64,000 nucleotides of DNA. Source: Spirosoma sp. KUDC1026 (GTDB lineage: Bacteria > Bacteroidota > Bacteroidia > Cytophagales > Spirosomataceae). Location: positions 4,214,001 through 4,278,000 of the forward strand of contig NZ_CP056032.1 of NCBI RefSeq assembly GCF_013375035.1, written 5' to 3'. The stretch's first letter is position 1; each line of letters starts with the position of its first letter. Positions 44,211 through 52,953 of this stretch are shown here, one piece after another. The position numbers and the translations under genes were made by a program. Under the pieces are notes generated by a model. That model did not search any database and was not told the DNA's origin. It worked only from the letters and a program-made list of their open reading frames with translations.

Positions 44211-45506
44211 ATGCGGCTTCTAGTCTTTTTTATCTTTTTTATTTCCAGTCAACTTGCCTGGGCGCAACAACCTGTAGCGACGGACCTACTGCATTCGAGC
44301 GCGAATGGGCAGGATTCGCTGCGGCTGACGCTGCGACAGGCAGATAGTCTATTCCTGAAAAATAACCTGCTGCTGCTGGCCGAACGGTTTCGGCTCGATG
44401 CCAGTCAGGCGCAGATTATTCAGGCTGGACTGTACGATAACCCAACCGTTACGGTTGAGTTGAGTGCCTATAACGCCGAAAAACGACGCGTACTGGACGC
44501 TGGTCGCCAGGGTCAGAAGTTTGTTGCCATTGAGCAGTTGCTTTACACGGCTGGTAAACGGAATAAACGGGTTGCCCTGGCTTCTGAAGCCGCCCGCCTG
44601 ACGGGTTATGAACTGCTTGATCTGCTTCGGGGCTTACGCTTTGAATTACGCAGTCGCTTCTACTCGGTTTATTTTCAGGAGTTAACGTTGGCTCGTTTTG
44701 ATCAGCAGCTGGCTACGTTGCAGACTACCGTTACCGCCTACGAGCGTCAGTACGAACGGAACAATGTATCGCTGCGGGAACTGCTCCGCCTGAAAGCGCT
44801 GCTGTTCCAACTGGGCAATGACCGGACCGAAATTCTGTTTCAGCTGGCCGACGATCAGCGGTCATTACGTACGCTGCTGACGATCGACCAGCCCCTACGC
44901 CCGGTGGTTCGTAACGCGGCCCTCCCCCGCTACCGGATCCCAACCCAGTCGGAGGACAGTCTACAACAGCTTGCGTTGCAGAACCGGCCCGACCTCCTGG
45001 CTGCGGGATCACTAACTAAACAGGCCGAATTGAACTATAACCTGCAGCGAGCGCTGGCCGTACCAGACGTTCGGGTCGGTGGTAATTACGACCAGGCCAG
45101 CAACTACATCAACAATTACGTCGGCTTGTCTGTCTCGACGGATCTGCCGGTGTTCAACCGAAACCAGGGGGCAATTAAGGCCGCCAAGAGCCAGATTGGT
45201 TACCAGACTCAACTACAGCGGCAGAAAACCATTCAGGTAGCCAACGAAGTCGCGACGTCCATCCAGAAAGTGCAGGAGGTAGAACGACGGGTACAGTCGG
45301 TCGAGACGCGATTTACGGAGCAATTCGACCAGTTAAACCAGGGGGTTATCATTAGTTTTCAGAAGGGAAATCTGACCTTGCTCGAATTTGTGGATCTGAT
45401 CGAAGCCTATAACGACAGTGTCCGTCAACTGAACCGGCTCCGGGCCGACCGCGTGAGCGCGTACGAAGAATTGAATTACCTCCTGGGCACCGATTTATTC
45501 CAATAA
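44211..45506 (+). CDS. TolC/CusC-family outer-membrane efflux protein
   Basis: A 431-aa outer-membrane factor forming the exit duct of a tripartite pump. The signal peptide is MRLLVFFIFFISSQLAWAQ. Two internally similar halves of long helices follow, with LTLRQADSLFLKNNLLLLAE (about 40) and the second-half NRPDLLAAGSLTKQAELNYN. The strand segments YDNPTVTVELSAYNA and PDVRVGGNYDQASNY are matched, and VGLSVSTDLPVFNRNQGAIK is a CusC/CzcC-type phrase. The ATG at 44211 is preferred to one 15 bases upstream because it starts the signal peptide. The adaptor gene begins four bases after its stop, so the two are one operon. Confidence 0.92.
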   Translation: MRLLVFFIFFISSQLAWAQQPVATDLLHSSANGQDSLRLTLRQADSLFLKNNLLLLAERFRLDASQAQIIQAGLYDNPTVTVELSAYNAEKRRVLDAGRQGQKFVAIEQLLYTAGKRNKRVALASEAARLTGYELLDLLRGLRFELRSRFYSVYFQELTLARFDQQLATLQTTVTAYERQYERNNVSLRELLRLKALLFQLGNDRTEILFQLADDQRSLRTLLTIDQPLRPVVRNAALPRYRIPTQSEDSLQQLALQNRPDLLAAGSLTKQAELNYNLQRALAVPDVRVGGNYDQASNYINNYVGLSVSTDLPVFNRNQGAIKAAKSQIGYQTQLQRQKTIQVANEVATSIQKVQEVERRVQSVETRFTEQFDQLNQGVIISFQKGNLTLLEFVDLIEAYNDSVRQLNRLRADRVSAYEELNYLLGTDLFQ

Positions 45507-45510
45507 AAAC

Positions 45511-46602
45511 ATGAAAGCCAACCCAATAGCTGTTTTATTTTTTACCAGTTGCGTAGCTGGGCTGGTCTCTTCCTGTCACTCGAAGGTGGCCCAGGAAGAC
45601 GTAAAAGCCTTTATGCTCTCCGATACAATGATGCATCGCATCAAGCTTGAGAACGTAACGACGCAGCCCGTCCGCAGTGAACTTACGCTGGTCGGTCGGG
45701 TTGTAGCCGACGAGAATCAGGTCATTAAAGTGTTCCCGCTGGTTGGTGGTAACGTCGAAAAAGTAAACGTTGAGCTGGGCGATTACGTCAAGAAAGGCCA
45801 GGCACTGGCGTCGATCCGGTCGGGTGAAGTAGCCGACATTGAGCGGCAGGGCGTGCAGGCGCGGGCTAATCTCCAGCTGGTGCAGAAAAACCTGCGGGTC
45901 GCCGAAGATTTGTTCGAAACCAAACTCAACTCCCAGCGCGAGGTCGTAGCGGCTCAGAAAGAGGTGGAACAGGCGCAGGCCGAAGTCAACCGGATCAAAG
46001 AGGTATCCCGCATTTACGGCATCGGCTCCTCGTCGATTTACACGGTTAAAGCCCCCATCGACGGCTACGTGATTGAAAAGAATGTCAACCGCGACATGCA
46101 GCTTCGCTCCGACAACGCCGATAACCTCTTTACGATCGGCCAGATCAGCGATGTCTGGGTGCTGGCCAACGTCAACGAAAGCGACATTGGTCGGGTACGT
46201 ACCGGCATGGACGCCAGCGTGCAGACCCTGAGCTACCCCGACGACACCTTCCACGGCAAAGTCGACAAGATTTACACAGTGCTGGACCCCAATACCAAAG
46301 CCCTGACCGTCCGGATTCGCCTGAACAACAAAGGATTGAAGCTAAAACCAGAAATGCATGCAACCGTTACGCTGCGTTACGCCGACGGTGGTCAGCTGGC
46401 CACGGTTCCTGCCGGATCGCTCATCTTTGACCGGTCCAAGCAGTACGTGCTGGTGTTTCGCAACCGCTCTGACATTGAAACCCGCGAGGTCAACGTCCTC
46501 AAGTCGCTGGGCGACGTGGCCTACATCCAGCAGGGGGTTAAGCCCGGTGAGCAGGTCATTTCCAAGAATCAGCTCCTGGTTTACAACGCATTGAATAACT
46601 AA
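45511..46602 (+). CDS. Efflux RND periplasmic adaptor (CusB/CzcB-like lipoprotein)
   Basis: A 363-aa membrane-fusion protein with a lipobox (FTSCVAGLVSSC, Cys about 22). It has the usual hairpin: the first lipoyl half reads VFPLVGGNVEKVNVELGDYV (about 72), a helical coiled-coil covers about 105-160 (EVVAAQKEVEQAQAEVNRIK), and the second lipoyl half has YTVKAPIDGYVIEKNV. The beta-barrel domain contains VWVLANVNESDIGRV and VRIRLNNKGLKLKPEMHATV. No His/Met-rich metal-binding tail is visible, so the metal or substrate is not evident. It links the inner-membrane pump at 46853 to the TolC protein at 44211. An unusually long gap with repeats follows. Confidence 0.92.
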   Translation: MKANPIAVLFFTSCVAGLVSSCHSKVAQEDVKAFMLSDTMMHRIKLENVTTQPVRSELTLVGRVVADENQVIKVFPLVGGNVEKVNVELGDYVKKGQALASIRSGEVADIERQGVQARANLQLVQKNLRVAEDLFETKLNSQREVVAAQKEVEQAQAEVNRIKEVSRIYGIGSSSIYTVKAPIDGYVIEKNVNRDMQLRSDNADNLFTIGQISDVWVLANVNESDIGRVRTGMDASVQTLSYPDDTFHGKVDKIYTVLDPNTKALTVRIRLNNKGLKLKPEMHATVTLRYADGGQLATVPAGSLIFDRSKQYVLVFRNRSDIETREVNVLKSLGDVAYIQQGVKPGEQVISKNQLLVYNALNN

Positions 46603-46605
46603 CAC

Positions 46606-46708
46606 GGGAGAAGAGAGAACGCTTCGTCGTAATGAACGGGCTGGAAGGGTGGAAGTTGCTGTCCCTATCTCTTTCGCCAACCATGTACGACGGCCGTTCT
46701 CTCTTCCC
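46606..46708. repeat. Hairpin repeat element, copy A
   Basis: Left arm 46606-46631 and right arm 46686-46708 are imperfectly complementary (GAAGAGAGAACG...CGTCGTA against TACGACG...CGTTCTCTCTTC). The core between them contains a 22-bp stretch (46647-46668, including GGTGGAAGTTGCTGTCCC) that recurs exactly in copy B. Confidence 0.75.
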
Positions 46709-46732
46709 TGCTCTCTTTAACCAGTAAAAAAG

Positions 46733-46825
46733 GAATACGGGGAGCGGTTCGTCGTAGCGGGATAGATGAAGGGGTGGAAGTTGCTGTCCCTATACTCTTT
46801 CGTCTCTCCCGCACGACGGACCGTT
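46733..46825. repeat. Hairpin repeat element, copy B
   Basis: Left arm 46738-46761 (GGAGCGGTTCGTCGTAGCGG) pairs with right arm 46807-46828 (CCGCACGACGGACCGTTCTCC). The core 46772-46793 is identical over 22 bp to the core of copy A. The arms differ in sequence but keep pairing, which suggests selection on the hairpin. The element ends about 25 bases before the pump gene. Confidence 0.75.
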
Positions 46826-46852
46826 CTCCTGCTTCCTTTCCTCCCCTCTTTT

Positions 46853-49800
46853 ATGAATAAACTCATCAATAAGATTGTCGGCTTCTCGCTCAGGAACCGC
46901 TTCTTTATCTTTTTCATGACGCTGGGGCTAGTCATTGCAGGTATCGTCAGTTACCTCAATACGCCCCTTGAGGCTTTCCCCGACGTAACGAACACGCAGA
47001 TTATCGTCGTGACGGAATGGAACGGTCGCTCGGCTGAAGAAGTCGAGCGGTTCGTGACGGTACCCATCGAGGTCGCCATGAACTCGGTGCAGCGGAAAAC
47101 CAATGTCCGCTCCACAACCATGTTCGGCCTGTCGGTACTGAAGGTGATTTTTGACGACGGCGTCGATGACTTCTTCGCCCGGCAGCAGGTAAACAACCTC
47201 CTGCGCAACGTATCCTTACCCGAGGGGGTCGACCCGGAAGTTCAGCCGCCTTACGGCCCAACGGGCGAGATTTTTCGCTATACGCTCGAAAGCAAAGACC
47301 GCGACAGCCGCGAGCTGCTGACGCTGCAAAACTGGGTCATCGATCGGCAACTACGTAGCGTGCCGGGCGTGGCCGACGTAGTGGCCTTCGGTGGTCGCGA
47401 CAAAATGTACGAGCTGCGGGTAAACCCGACGCAACTCACCAAATATGATATTACGCCCCTGGAAGTGTACCAGGCGGTTACCCGGAGTAATATCAACGTA
47501 GGGGGCGATGTTATAGAACGGAACGGTCAGGCATACGTCGTGCGTGGGGTTGGGCTGCTCACGTCCATTCAGGACATTGGCAACATCATGATCGAGATCA
47601 TTGGTGGCAATCCGGTCCTGGTGAAGGACGTTGCCGACGTGACCGAGTCAAACCTGCCCCGCGTAGGACAGGTCGGACTGGGTGCCAACGATGATGTCGT
47701 GGAAGGGATCGTTGTGATGCGGAAAGGTGAAAACCCCAGTGAGGTGCTGGAGCGGGTGAAGGCAAAAATCGGCGAACTGAACGAACGGATTCTACCGTCA
47801 GATGTGAAAATGGTTACCTTCTACGACCGGGATAACCTGATCGAGTTCTGCACGCATACGGTACTGCATAACCTGACCGAAGGTATCGTCCTGGTGACGG
47901 TAATCGTCTTCCTGTTCATGACCGACTGGCGCACCACGCTGATCGTGTCCATCATCATTCCGCTGGCGCTGCTGTTTGCGTTCATGTGTCTGAAACTGCG
48001 CGGCATGTCGGCGAACCTGTTGTCGATGGGGGCCGTCGACTTCGGGATCATTATTGACGGGGCGGTCGTGATGGTCGAGGGGATATTCGTGACCCTGGAC
48101 CATAAAGCCCACAAGGTGGGCATGCAGAAGTTCAACCAGCTCGCCAAGCTGGGCCTGATCCGGAAAACGGGGGGTGAACTGGGTAAGGCCGTCTTCTTCT
48201 CCAAGTTAATTATCATTACGGCCCTGCTGCCTATTTTCTCGTTCCAGAAAGTGGAAGGCAAAATGTTCTCGCCCCTGGCCTGGACACTGGGTTTTGCGCT
48301 ATTGGGGGCCCTGCTCTTTACGCTGACGCTGGTGCCGGTGCTCTGCTCGATCCTGCTGAAGAAAAACGTGCGGGAGAAAAATAACCCCATCGTCAACTTC
48401 TTCGACCGTATCGTTATGGCGGGCTTCGGCTGGTGCTACCGCAACCGTCGGCTGAGTCTGGTTGCCGCCATTGGCTTCATGGGTGCTACGTTCTTCTCGT
48501 CGACGCTGCTGGGAACCGAGTTCCTGCCGCAGCTGAACGAAGGGGCACTCTGGGTCACGGCTGAACTGCCCATGAGTATGTCGCTGCCCGAAAGCGTCGA
48601 TATGGCCAAAAGCATCCGGCGCGATCTGCAGACCTTCCCGGAGGTCGACCAGGTCCTGTCTCAGGTGGGCCGTTCCAACGACGGTACCGATCCCAACGGC
48701 TTCTACTTCTGTCAGTTTCAGGTTGACTTAAAGCCCAAAGACGAGTGGACGCGTAAAATCACCTCCGAGCAACTCACCGACGAGATGGACACCAAGCTGC
48801 GTAATTACGCCGGGGTGCTCTACAACTACTCCCAGCCTATCATCGACAACGTAGCAGAAGCGGTGGCGGGTTACAAAGCCAGTAATGGGATCAAGATTTT
48901 CGGGCCGGACGTGTACGAACTGGAGAAATACGCCAATCAGGCCATGGACGCCGTCAAAAACGTGGACGGTATCAAGGATCTGGGTATTATCCGGAACGTG
49001 GGTCAGCCAGAAATGAGCATCCTGCTGCACGACCACAAAATGGCGATCTATGGTGTAACGACCGCCGACGCCCAGGCTGTTATCGAGATGGCGATTGGGG
49101 GCAAAACCGCGTCGATTCTGTACGAAGGCGAACGCAAGTTTGACATTCGCGTCCGGTTCCAGCCCGAATACCGGCAGACCGACGATGATATCATGCGCCT
49201 GATGGTGCCAACGATGAACGGCGGCAAAATTCCGCTAAAGGAGATTGCCACCATTAAACAGGTAACGGGTCCGGCCTTTATCTACCGCGATCTGAACCAG
49301 CGGTTTATCGGGGTAAAATTCTCGGTACGGGGTCGTGACCTGGGTAGTACCATCGCCGAAGCGCAGCAACGGGTGAACGAGAAGCTGAAACCAGCAAAGG
49401 GGTACTCCGTCGAGTGGGTGGGTGAGTTCGAGAACCAGGTCCGGGCGACGGGTCAGCTGGGTCAGGTTGTTCCCATCAGCCTGGCAGCCATCTTCGTCAT
49501 CCTGTTCATTACGTTCGGCAACGCCAAAGACGCCGGACTGGTCCTGCTGAATGTACCGTTCGCGCTCATCGGCGGGATTCTGGCACTGCATATTACGGGC
49601 ATGAACTTTGGGATTTCGGCCGGGGTCGGTTTTATCGCCCTGTTCGGCATCTGCGTGCAGAACGGCGTTATCCTGGTGTCGGTCTTCAACAATAACCGGA
49701 AGGAACGAATGCCGCTGGACGAAGCCATTCGGGAAGGCGTTCGGTCGCGTATCCGGCCGGTGGTCATGACAGCCCTGATGGCAGCCATTGGCCTGTTCCC

Positions 49801-49987
49801 GGCCGCGATCTCTACCGGGATTGGCTCCGAAACGCAGAAACCGCTGGCGATTGTTGTGATTGGCGGTCTGATAACGGCTACGATCCTAACGCTGCTCGTT
49901 TTTCCAATCATTTACCGAATGTTCAACAAGAAACAGTCGGTGAAGGGTGGCCCCCAGCAGCCAGCTCTGGAAGTCGCTACGGCTTAG
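46853..49987 (+). CDS. CusA/CzcA-type heavy-metal efflux RND pump
   Basis: A 1044-aa inner-membrane RND transporter that drives metal ions out with protons. It starts MNKLINKIVGFSLRNRF, with 12 predicted membrane segments. The PlEAFPDVTNTQIIV motif near 40 is typical of the family. The heavy-metal signature DFGIIIDGAVVMVEG lies at about 396-410, with the Asp, Asp and Glu proton-relay residues in place, which separates it from drug pumps. The porter domains contain NVRSTTMFGLSVLKVIFDD and GEFENQVRATGQLGQVVPIS; the last segment ends ILTLLVFPIIYRMFN. The ATG at 46853 was chosen because the repeat elements occupy the sequence before it. A Cu(I)-specific Met cluster cannot be judged by eye, so the substrate is open. 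Confidence 0.95.
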   Translation: MNKLINKIVGFSLRNRFFIFFMTLGLVIAGIVSYLNTPLEAFPDVTNTQIIVVTEWNGRSAEEVERFVTVPIEVAMNSVQRKTNVRSTTMFGLSVLKVIFDDGVDDFFARQQVNNLLRNVSLPEGVDPEVQPPYGPTGEIFRYTLESKDRDSRELLTLQNWVIDRQLRSVPGVADVVAFGGRDKMYELRVNPTQLTKYDITPLEVYQAVTRSNINVGGDVIERNGQAYVVRGVGLLTSIQDIGNIMIEIIGGNPVLVKDVADVTESNLPRVGQVGLGANDDVVEGIVVMRKGENPSEVLERVKAKIGELNERILPSDVKMVTFYDRDNLIEFCTHTVLHNLTEGIVLVTVIVFLFMTDWRTTLIVSIIIPLALLFAFMCLKLRGMSANLLSMGAVDFGIIIDGAVVMVEGIFVTLDHKAHKVGMQKFNQLAKLGLIRKTGGELGKAVFFSKLIIITALLPIFSFQKVEGKMFSPLAWTLGFALLGALLFTLTLVPVLCSILLKKNVREKNNPIVNFFDRIVMAGFGWCYRNRRLSLVAAIGFMGATFFSSTLLGTEFLPQLNEGALWVTAELPMSMSLPESVDMAKSIRRDLQTFPEVDQVLSQVGRSNDGTDPNGFYFCQFQVDLKPKDEWTRKITSEQLTDEMDTKLRNYAGVLYNYSQPIIDNVAEAVAGYKASNGIKIFGPDVYELEKYANQAMDAVKNVDGIKDLGIIRNVGQPEMSILLHDHKMAIYGVTTADAQAVIEMAIGGKTASILYEGERKFDIRVRFQPEYRQTDDDIMRLMVPTMNGGKIPLKEIATIKQVTGPAFIYRDLNQRFIGVKFSVRGRDLGSTIAEAQQRVNEKLKPAKGYSVEWVGEFENQVRATGQLGQVVPISLAAIFVILFITFGNAKDAGLVLLNVPFALIGGILALHITGMNFGISAGVGFIALFGICVQNGVILVSVFNNNRKERMPLDEAIREGVRSRIRPVVMTALMAAIGLFPAAISTGIGSETQKPLAIVVIGGLITATILTLLVFPIIYRMFNKKQSVKGGPQQPALEVATA

Positions 49988-50091
49988 CCGCGACCGGCGG
50001 AATGAGCTAGTGATAAGGCTTAACAGTACGTAGGTACCTCAGGCAGCTCCTGCTTCCGGCCCACGTACTGTTAATTAGGTTGGTTAAGTCG

Positions 50092-50129
50092 AAGAGGTGC
50101 CGGTCAGTTGACCAGCACCTCTTTTTTTT
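50092..50129 (+). terminator. Intrinsic terminator of the efflux operon
   Basis: AAGAGGTGC (50092-50100) pairs with GCACCTCTT (50115-50123), with an inner GGTCA/TGACC stem (one C-A mismatch), followed by a run of T to 50129. Confidence 0.9.
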
Positions 50130-50529
50130 ACCGCTTCGGCCCTACCGAGTCATAGATCACAACCTTCTCCCAAAGCGACGAGTAGTTGTTCCGGAAATCG
50201 TCGTGGATGGGGTGTTTCTGATAAGCTTCCTCCTCGGCCGGGCTGTCGAAGAAACACAGCCACGAGAAATCGTAGGTTTTCTCGATCACCTCGCGGGTAG
50301 TGCCGGCGGGCGTACCGATATGTACCATTTTGATGTTAGGCACCTTGGCCAGCATATTCAGGCCCTCGAGCAGTTTGGCTTTATCGGCAGCATTGCCTTT
50401 GTTTTTCAGGTAGAAAAAAACGTGGTGGACAAACATCTCTTTGGGAGCTATGGTGGTTTCGGGCAGTGCGGTTCCTAAACCGGCGGCTACGCTGCCTTTT
50501 ACGAACGCGCGTCTCGTTTGTTCTTTCAT
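50128..50529 (-). CDS. Exported Dabb (stress-responsive A/B barrel) family protein
   Basis: A 133-aa protein with a Tat-like signal (TRRAFVKGSVAAGLGTALP) followed by a single ferredoxin-like Dabb domain. It starts FVHHVFFYLKNKGNAADKAK and contains LAKVPNIKMVHIGTPAG, FSWLCFFDSPAEEEAYQKHP and the closing LWEKVVIYDSV. The N-terminal MFVHHVFFYLK with its His pair is the family landmark. Dabb proteins are dimeric; some act as cyclases or stress proteins, but most, including this one, have no known substrate. It converges with the efflux operon, separated by a terminator. Confidence 0.85.
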   Translation of the reverse strand: MKEQTRRAFVKGSVAAGLGTALPETTIAPKEMFVHHVFFYLKNKGNAADKAKLLEGLNMLAKVPNIKMVHIGTPAGTTREVIEKTYDFSWLCFFDSPAEEEAYQKHPIHDDFRNNYSSLWEKVVIYDSVGPKR

Positions 50530-50712
50530 TCGACTGATTTGGAAATGAGTTTAGTTTTTCTTCTGGGCTGGCATTTTGGCCAGTAAGCAGACAAAAATGA
50601 GCAGGGATTCTGAGTTCGTCAAATTCGGGGATTAGTTCCTGCCTATTCGGATCGAATATTATCTAATTGTTAACATCCCGATCCATCTGTTTACGAACGC
50701 TTCATGCGGCCT

Positions 50713-50720
50713 ACCTTTGC
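50713..50720 (+). promoter_or_regulatory. -7 box TACCTTTG of the DUF2490 gene
   Basis: A perfect TAnnTTTG box lies 22 bases before the GTG at 50743; TTTA at 50690-50693 is a possible -33 element at the right spacing. It lies downstream of an ATG at 50704, which argues against that ATG as the start. Confidence 0.55.
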
Positions 50721-50742
50721 GAACCGTACTAAAAATAACCTG

Positions 50743-51528
50743 GTGATTCGTTTTCGATTGGTGGCTATTTTGTTAGCTGCTTCCTGTGTTCTTTCATTTT
50801 CCAGCGCATCGGCGCAGACATCGCTCACCCCCGCAGCCCCCTGGGGAACCTGGCTGATTGGCACCGTTCAACTACCCGGTGGACCTAAAAAATGGGGTGG
50901 CTTTGTCGAAGCTCAGGGACGTAGTAATGCCCTGGGTCGGCAGTTTTTCTACAATGAGCTTAAGGGTGGTGTCAGCTACGATCTGGATCGCAACTTCACC
51001 CTGACCGTCGCTGGTGGCCGCTACGCTACCTACGATTTCAGAGACCTCTCGACGAAGCCACTCAACACGGAACGTCGGCTATGGGAACAACTCATTGTCA
51101 ACCAGTACCTAACCCGCCTGAAGTTTGAACATCGCTACCGGGTCGAGCAGCGCTGGTTTACCTTCCGCGATGGCTCGACACCCTACCGCAGCCGCATCCG
51201 CTACCGGTTAAATATGTTCGTGCCGCTCAACAACCGGACGATAACCGACCGAACCGTTTTTTTATCGGTCTACGATGAGATTTTCCTCAACCCCATCGGT
51301 CCTACCTTCGAGCGGAACCGGATTTTTGGCGGAGTTGGCTACCAGGTCGACAAGCATTGGGTAGTGCAGGCGGGCTGGGTGAACCAGACCAATTACGATG
51401 CCGCCACGTTCGAGCAGGGTGTCTTTACGCCCCGTTCGGCAACGGGTAAAAATAACGTCGTTCTGACCTTACTGTACCGGTTGAGATCGAGCTCCGGCAC
51501 CGAAAAACTGCCTTCGCAGCCCGATTGA
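50743..51528 (+). CDS. DUF2490 family outer-membrane protein
   Basis: An exported protein of 261 aa (274 aa if the ATG at 50704 is used). The GTG start gives a compact signal peptide (IRFRLVAILLAASCVLSFSSASAQ). The mature part is a DUF2490 barrel: WGTWLIGTVQLPGGPKKWGG, GVSYDLDRNFTLTVAGGRYA, FKFEHRYRVEQRW-like LKFEHRYRVEQRWF, RYRLNMFVPLNN, FLSVYDEIFLN and RNRIFGGVGYQVDKHWVVQA. The C-terminal strand is NNVVLTLLYRLR. The family is thought to be an outer-membrane barrel of unknown cargo. The GTG start is my choice from the -7 box position; it is not proven. Confidence 0.8.
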   Translation: MIRFRLVAILLAASCVLSFSSASAQTSLTPAAPWGTWLIGTVQLPGGPKKWGGFVEAQGRSNALGRQFFYNELKGGVSYDLDRNFTLTVAGGRYATYDFRDLSTKPLNTERRLWEQLIVNQYLTRLKFEHRYRVEQRWFTFRDGSTPYRSRIRYRLNMFVPLNNRTITDRTVFLSVYDEIFLNPIGPTFERNRIFGGVGYQVDKHWVVQAGWVNQTNYDAATFEQGVFTPRSATGKNNVVLTLLYRLRSSSGTEKLPSQPD

Positions 51529-51629
51529 TCAGTTTTTAGTTTATCATCCGTAAATACTGAACGTACTACTGGCGTATATGCAACCGTTATCCTATAATTA
51601 AGGTACATATTACAGTAGTTAAGTTTTAT

Positions 51630-52052
51630 ATGGATCATTGTATCGTCTATTTCAGTTCCTCAGTAAAGCAGTTCCAGGAAGAAGATCTGACGAATATCCT
51701 TCAGCAAAGCCGACAGAATAACAGCCAGATTGGCGTTACGGGCGTCATGCTCTACGTGCGGGGAAGTATTATTCAGGTGCTCGAAGGCGAGAAAGCAACT
51801 GTCGAATCATTGTATCAGCGGATCGAGAACGATCCGCGCCATCACAACGTCGTGCGCGTTTTCAGCCGCCCCATTTCCCAGCGCCTGTTTGCGCACTGGA
51901 ACATGGGTTACGAAACCATTACTACCCGCCAGTTGGAAGAGGTCAAACGTACGGTTAACCTGGATACACCCGACGAGTCATTTTCTCCGGCTAATGACCA
52001 CATCATTCTTAAAACGATCAAGGTCTTCTACGACAGCAATCGTTACAACTAA
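51630..52052 (+). CDS. BLUF-domain blue-light photoreceptor protein
   Basis: A 140-aa protein consisting of a BLUF domain plus a short C-terminal extension. BLUF domains bind FAD and respond to blue light by hydrogen-bond rearrangement. The key residues are present: Tyr7 in IVYFSS, the Asn at 30/31 in SRQNNSQIGVTGVMLY, Gln49 in IIQVLEG, and Trp90 and Met92 in FAHWNMGYET. The RHHNVVRVFSRPISQR helix-strand is also typical. There is no fused effector domain, so it belongs to the short type that acts on partner proteins. No recognisable partner is adjacent; the next gene is a DJ-1/PfpI protein on the other strand, with only 6 bp between the two stops. Confidence 0.93.
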   Translation: MDHCIVYFSSSVKQFQEEDLTNILQQSRQNNSQIGVTGVMLYVRGSIIQVLEGEKATVESLYQRIENDPRHHNVVRVFSRPISQRLFAHWNMGYETITTRQLEEVKRTVNLDTPDESFSPANDHIILKTIKVFYDSNRYN

Positions 52053-52058
52053 CTTTAG

Positions 52059-52682
52059 CTACTGCCAGTAGTCGTACTGCATATAGCGGGCGGTTTCAGT
52101 AGCCTCTTCCATCCCTTGCAGTTTGCCCACTACGTACAGCGATGCATCAATACCTGCTGATATGCCGGCCGAGGTAATCACCTTGCCGTTGTCAACCCAT
52201 CGTTCGGCGGGGCGTAGTTCGGTTTGGGGAGCTGCCCGGCGCATGCCGTCAACAGCCATATAATGCGTCGTGGCCGCCAAGCCGTCGAGCAGGCCTGCTT
52301 TCCCTAGAATAAAAGAGCCGGTACAAACCGACAGAACTATTTCCGTCCGTTCGGCCTGCCGCTTTACCCAGGCCAGTACCGCTGGGTTATTCATTTCGCG
52401 CCGGGAACCGTAGGGCGTCCCGTCGCTCTGAATACCTCCCCCACCCGGCACAACCAGCACATCGGCCTGGGGATGATCATCGAGTAAATAAGTTGGCGTT
52501 ATGCACAGACCATTTCGGGCGTATACAGGCCCCCGTTCTGCTACTGTGATCACGCGGAAAGGCGGCTCCGAAAAGCGCGTTTGCCCTGCCTGCCTACCGG
52601 TTACGCCAAACACCTCGAACGGTCCGGCAAAGTCCAGTACTTCAACTTCGTTAAAGAGTAATATCGCGACGGTACGTGTCAT
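52059..52682 (-). CDS. DJ-1/PfpI family protein (isonitrile hydratase-like)
   Basis: A 207-aa cytosolic protein of the class I glutamine amidotransferase-like fold. It begins VAILLFNEVEVLDFAGPFEV, with the conserved Asp near 17. It has the DVLVVPGGGGIQSDG oxyanion loop, and the nucleophile Cys120 in VLSVCTGSFILGKAGLLDG (nucleophile elbow). TTHYMAVDGMRRAAPQ and VITSAGISAGIDASLYVVG follow. The latter segments are those of isonitrile hydratase-type and AraC-associated DJ-1 proteins; no DNA-binding domain is attached. The real substrate is unknown. It converges with the BLUF gene. Confidence 0.88.
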   Translation of the reverse strand: MTRTVAILLFNEVEVLDFAGPFEVFGVTGRQAGQTRFSEPPFRVITVAERGPVYARNGLCITPTYLLDDHPQADVLVVPGGGGIQSDGTPYGSRREMNNPAVLAWVKRQAERTEIVLSVCTGSFILGKAGLLDGLAATTHYMAVDGMRRAAPQTELRPAERWVDNGKVITSAGISAGIDASLYVVGKLQGMEEATETARYMQYDYWQ

Positions 52683-52953
52683 GGGTTGCGGGCTCGATAG
52701 CAGCCCAAACTTAGTTATAATTTGACCTATATCGGCCTAACCAGCTCCTTTCTGATTGGTCTGGCAACTGCTTATTGATATAGTTATCCGTGTTGCTTGC
52801 AACAAAACTTCATATTAAAATAACTCTATTCAATAGTTAAAAAGTTATATTTTACACAAAATAACTCTCCTCATCACCGTAAGAATGACAAAAAATGTCC
52901 TAAACTCGAACAAAGTTGTCCTATACAGAAAGGTGCGTGCTCTTAGTAAATCC
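52683..52953. other. AT-rich intergenic region with paired direct repeats
   Basis: No gene is visible. The AT-rich stretch 52780-52880 contains AAAATAACTCT twice, about 40 bp apart. TGTCCTAAAC (52896-52905) and TTGTCCTATAC (52916-52926) form a direct repeat with 21-bp spacing, two helical turns, just upstream of the orphan -7 box at 52954. This could be a regulator binding site. Confidence 0.5.
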
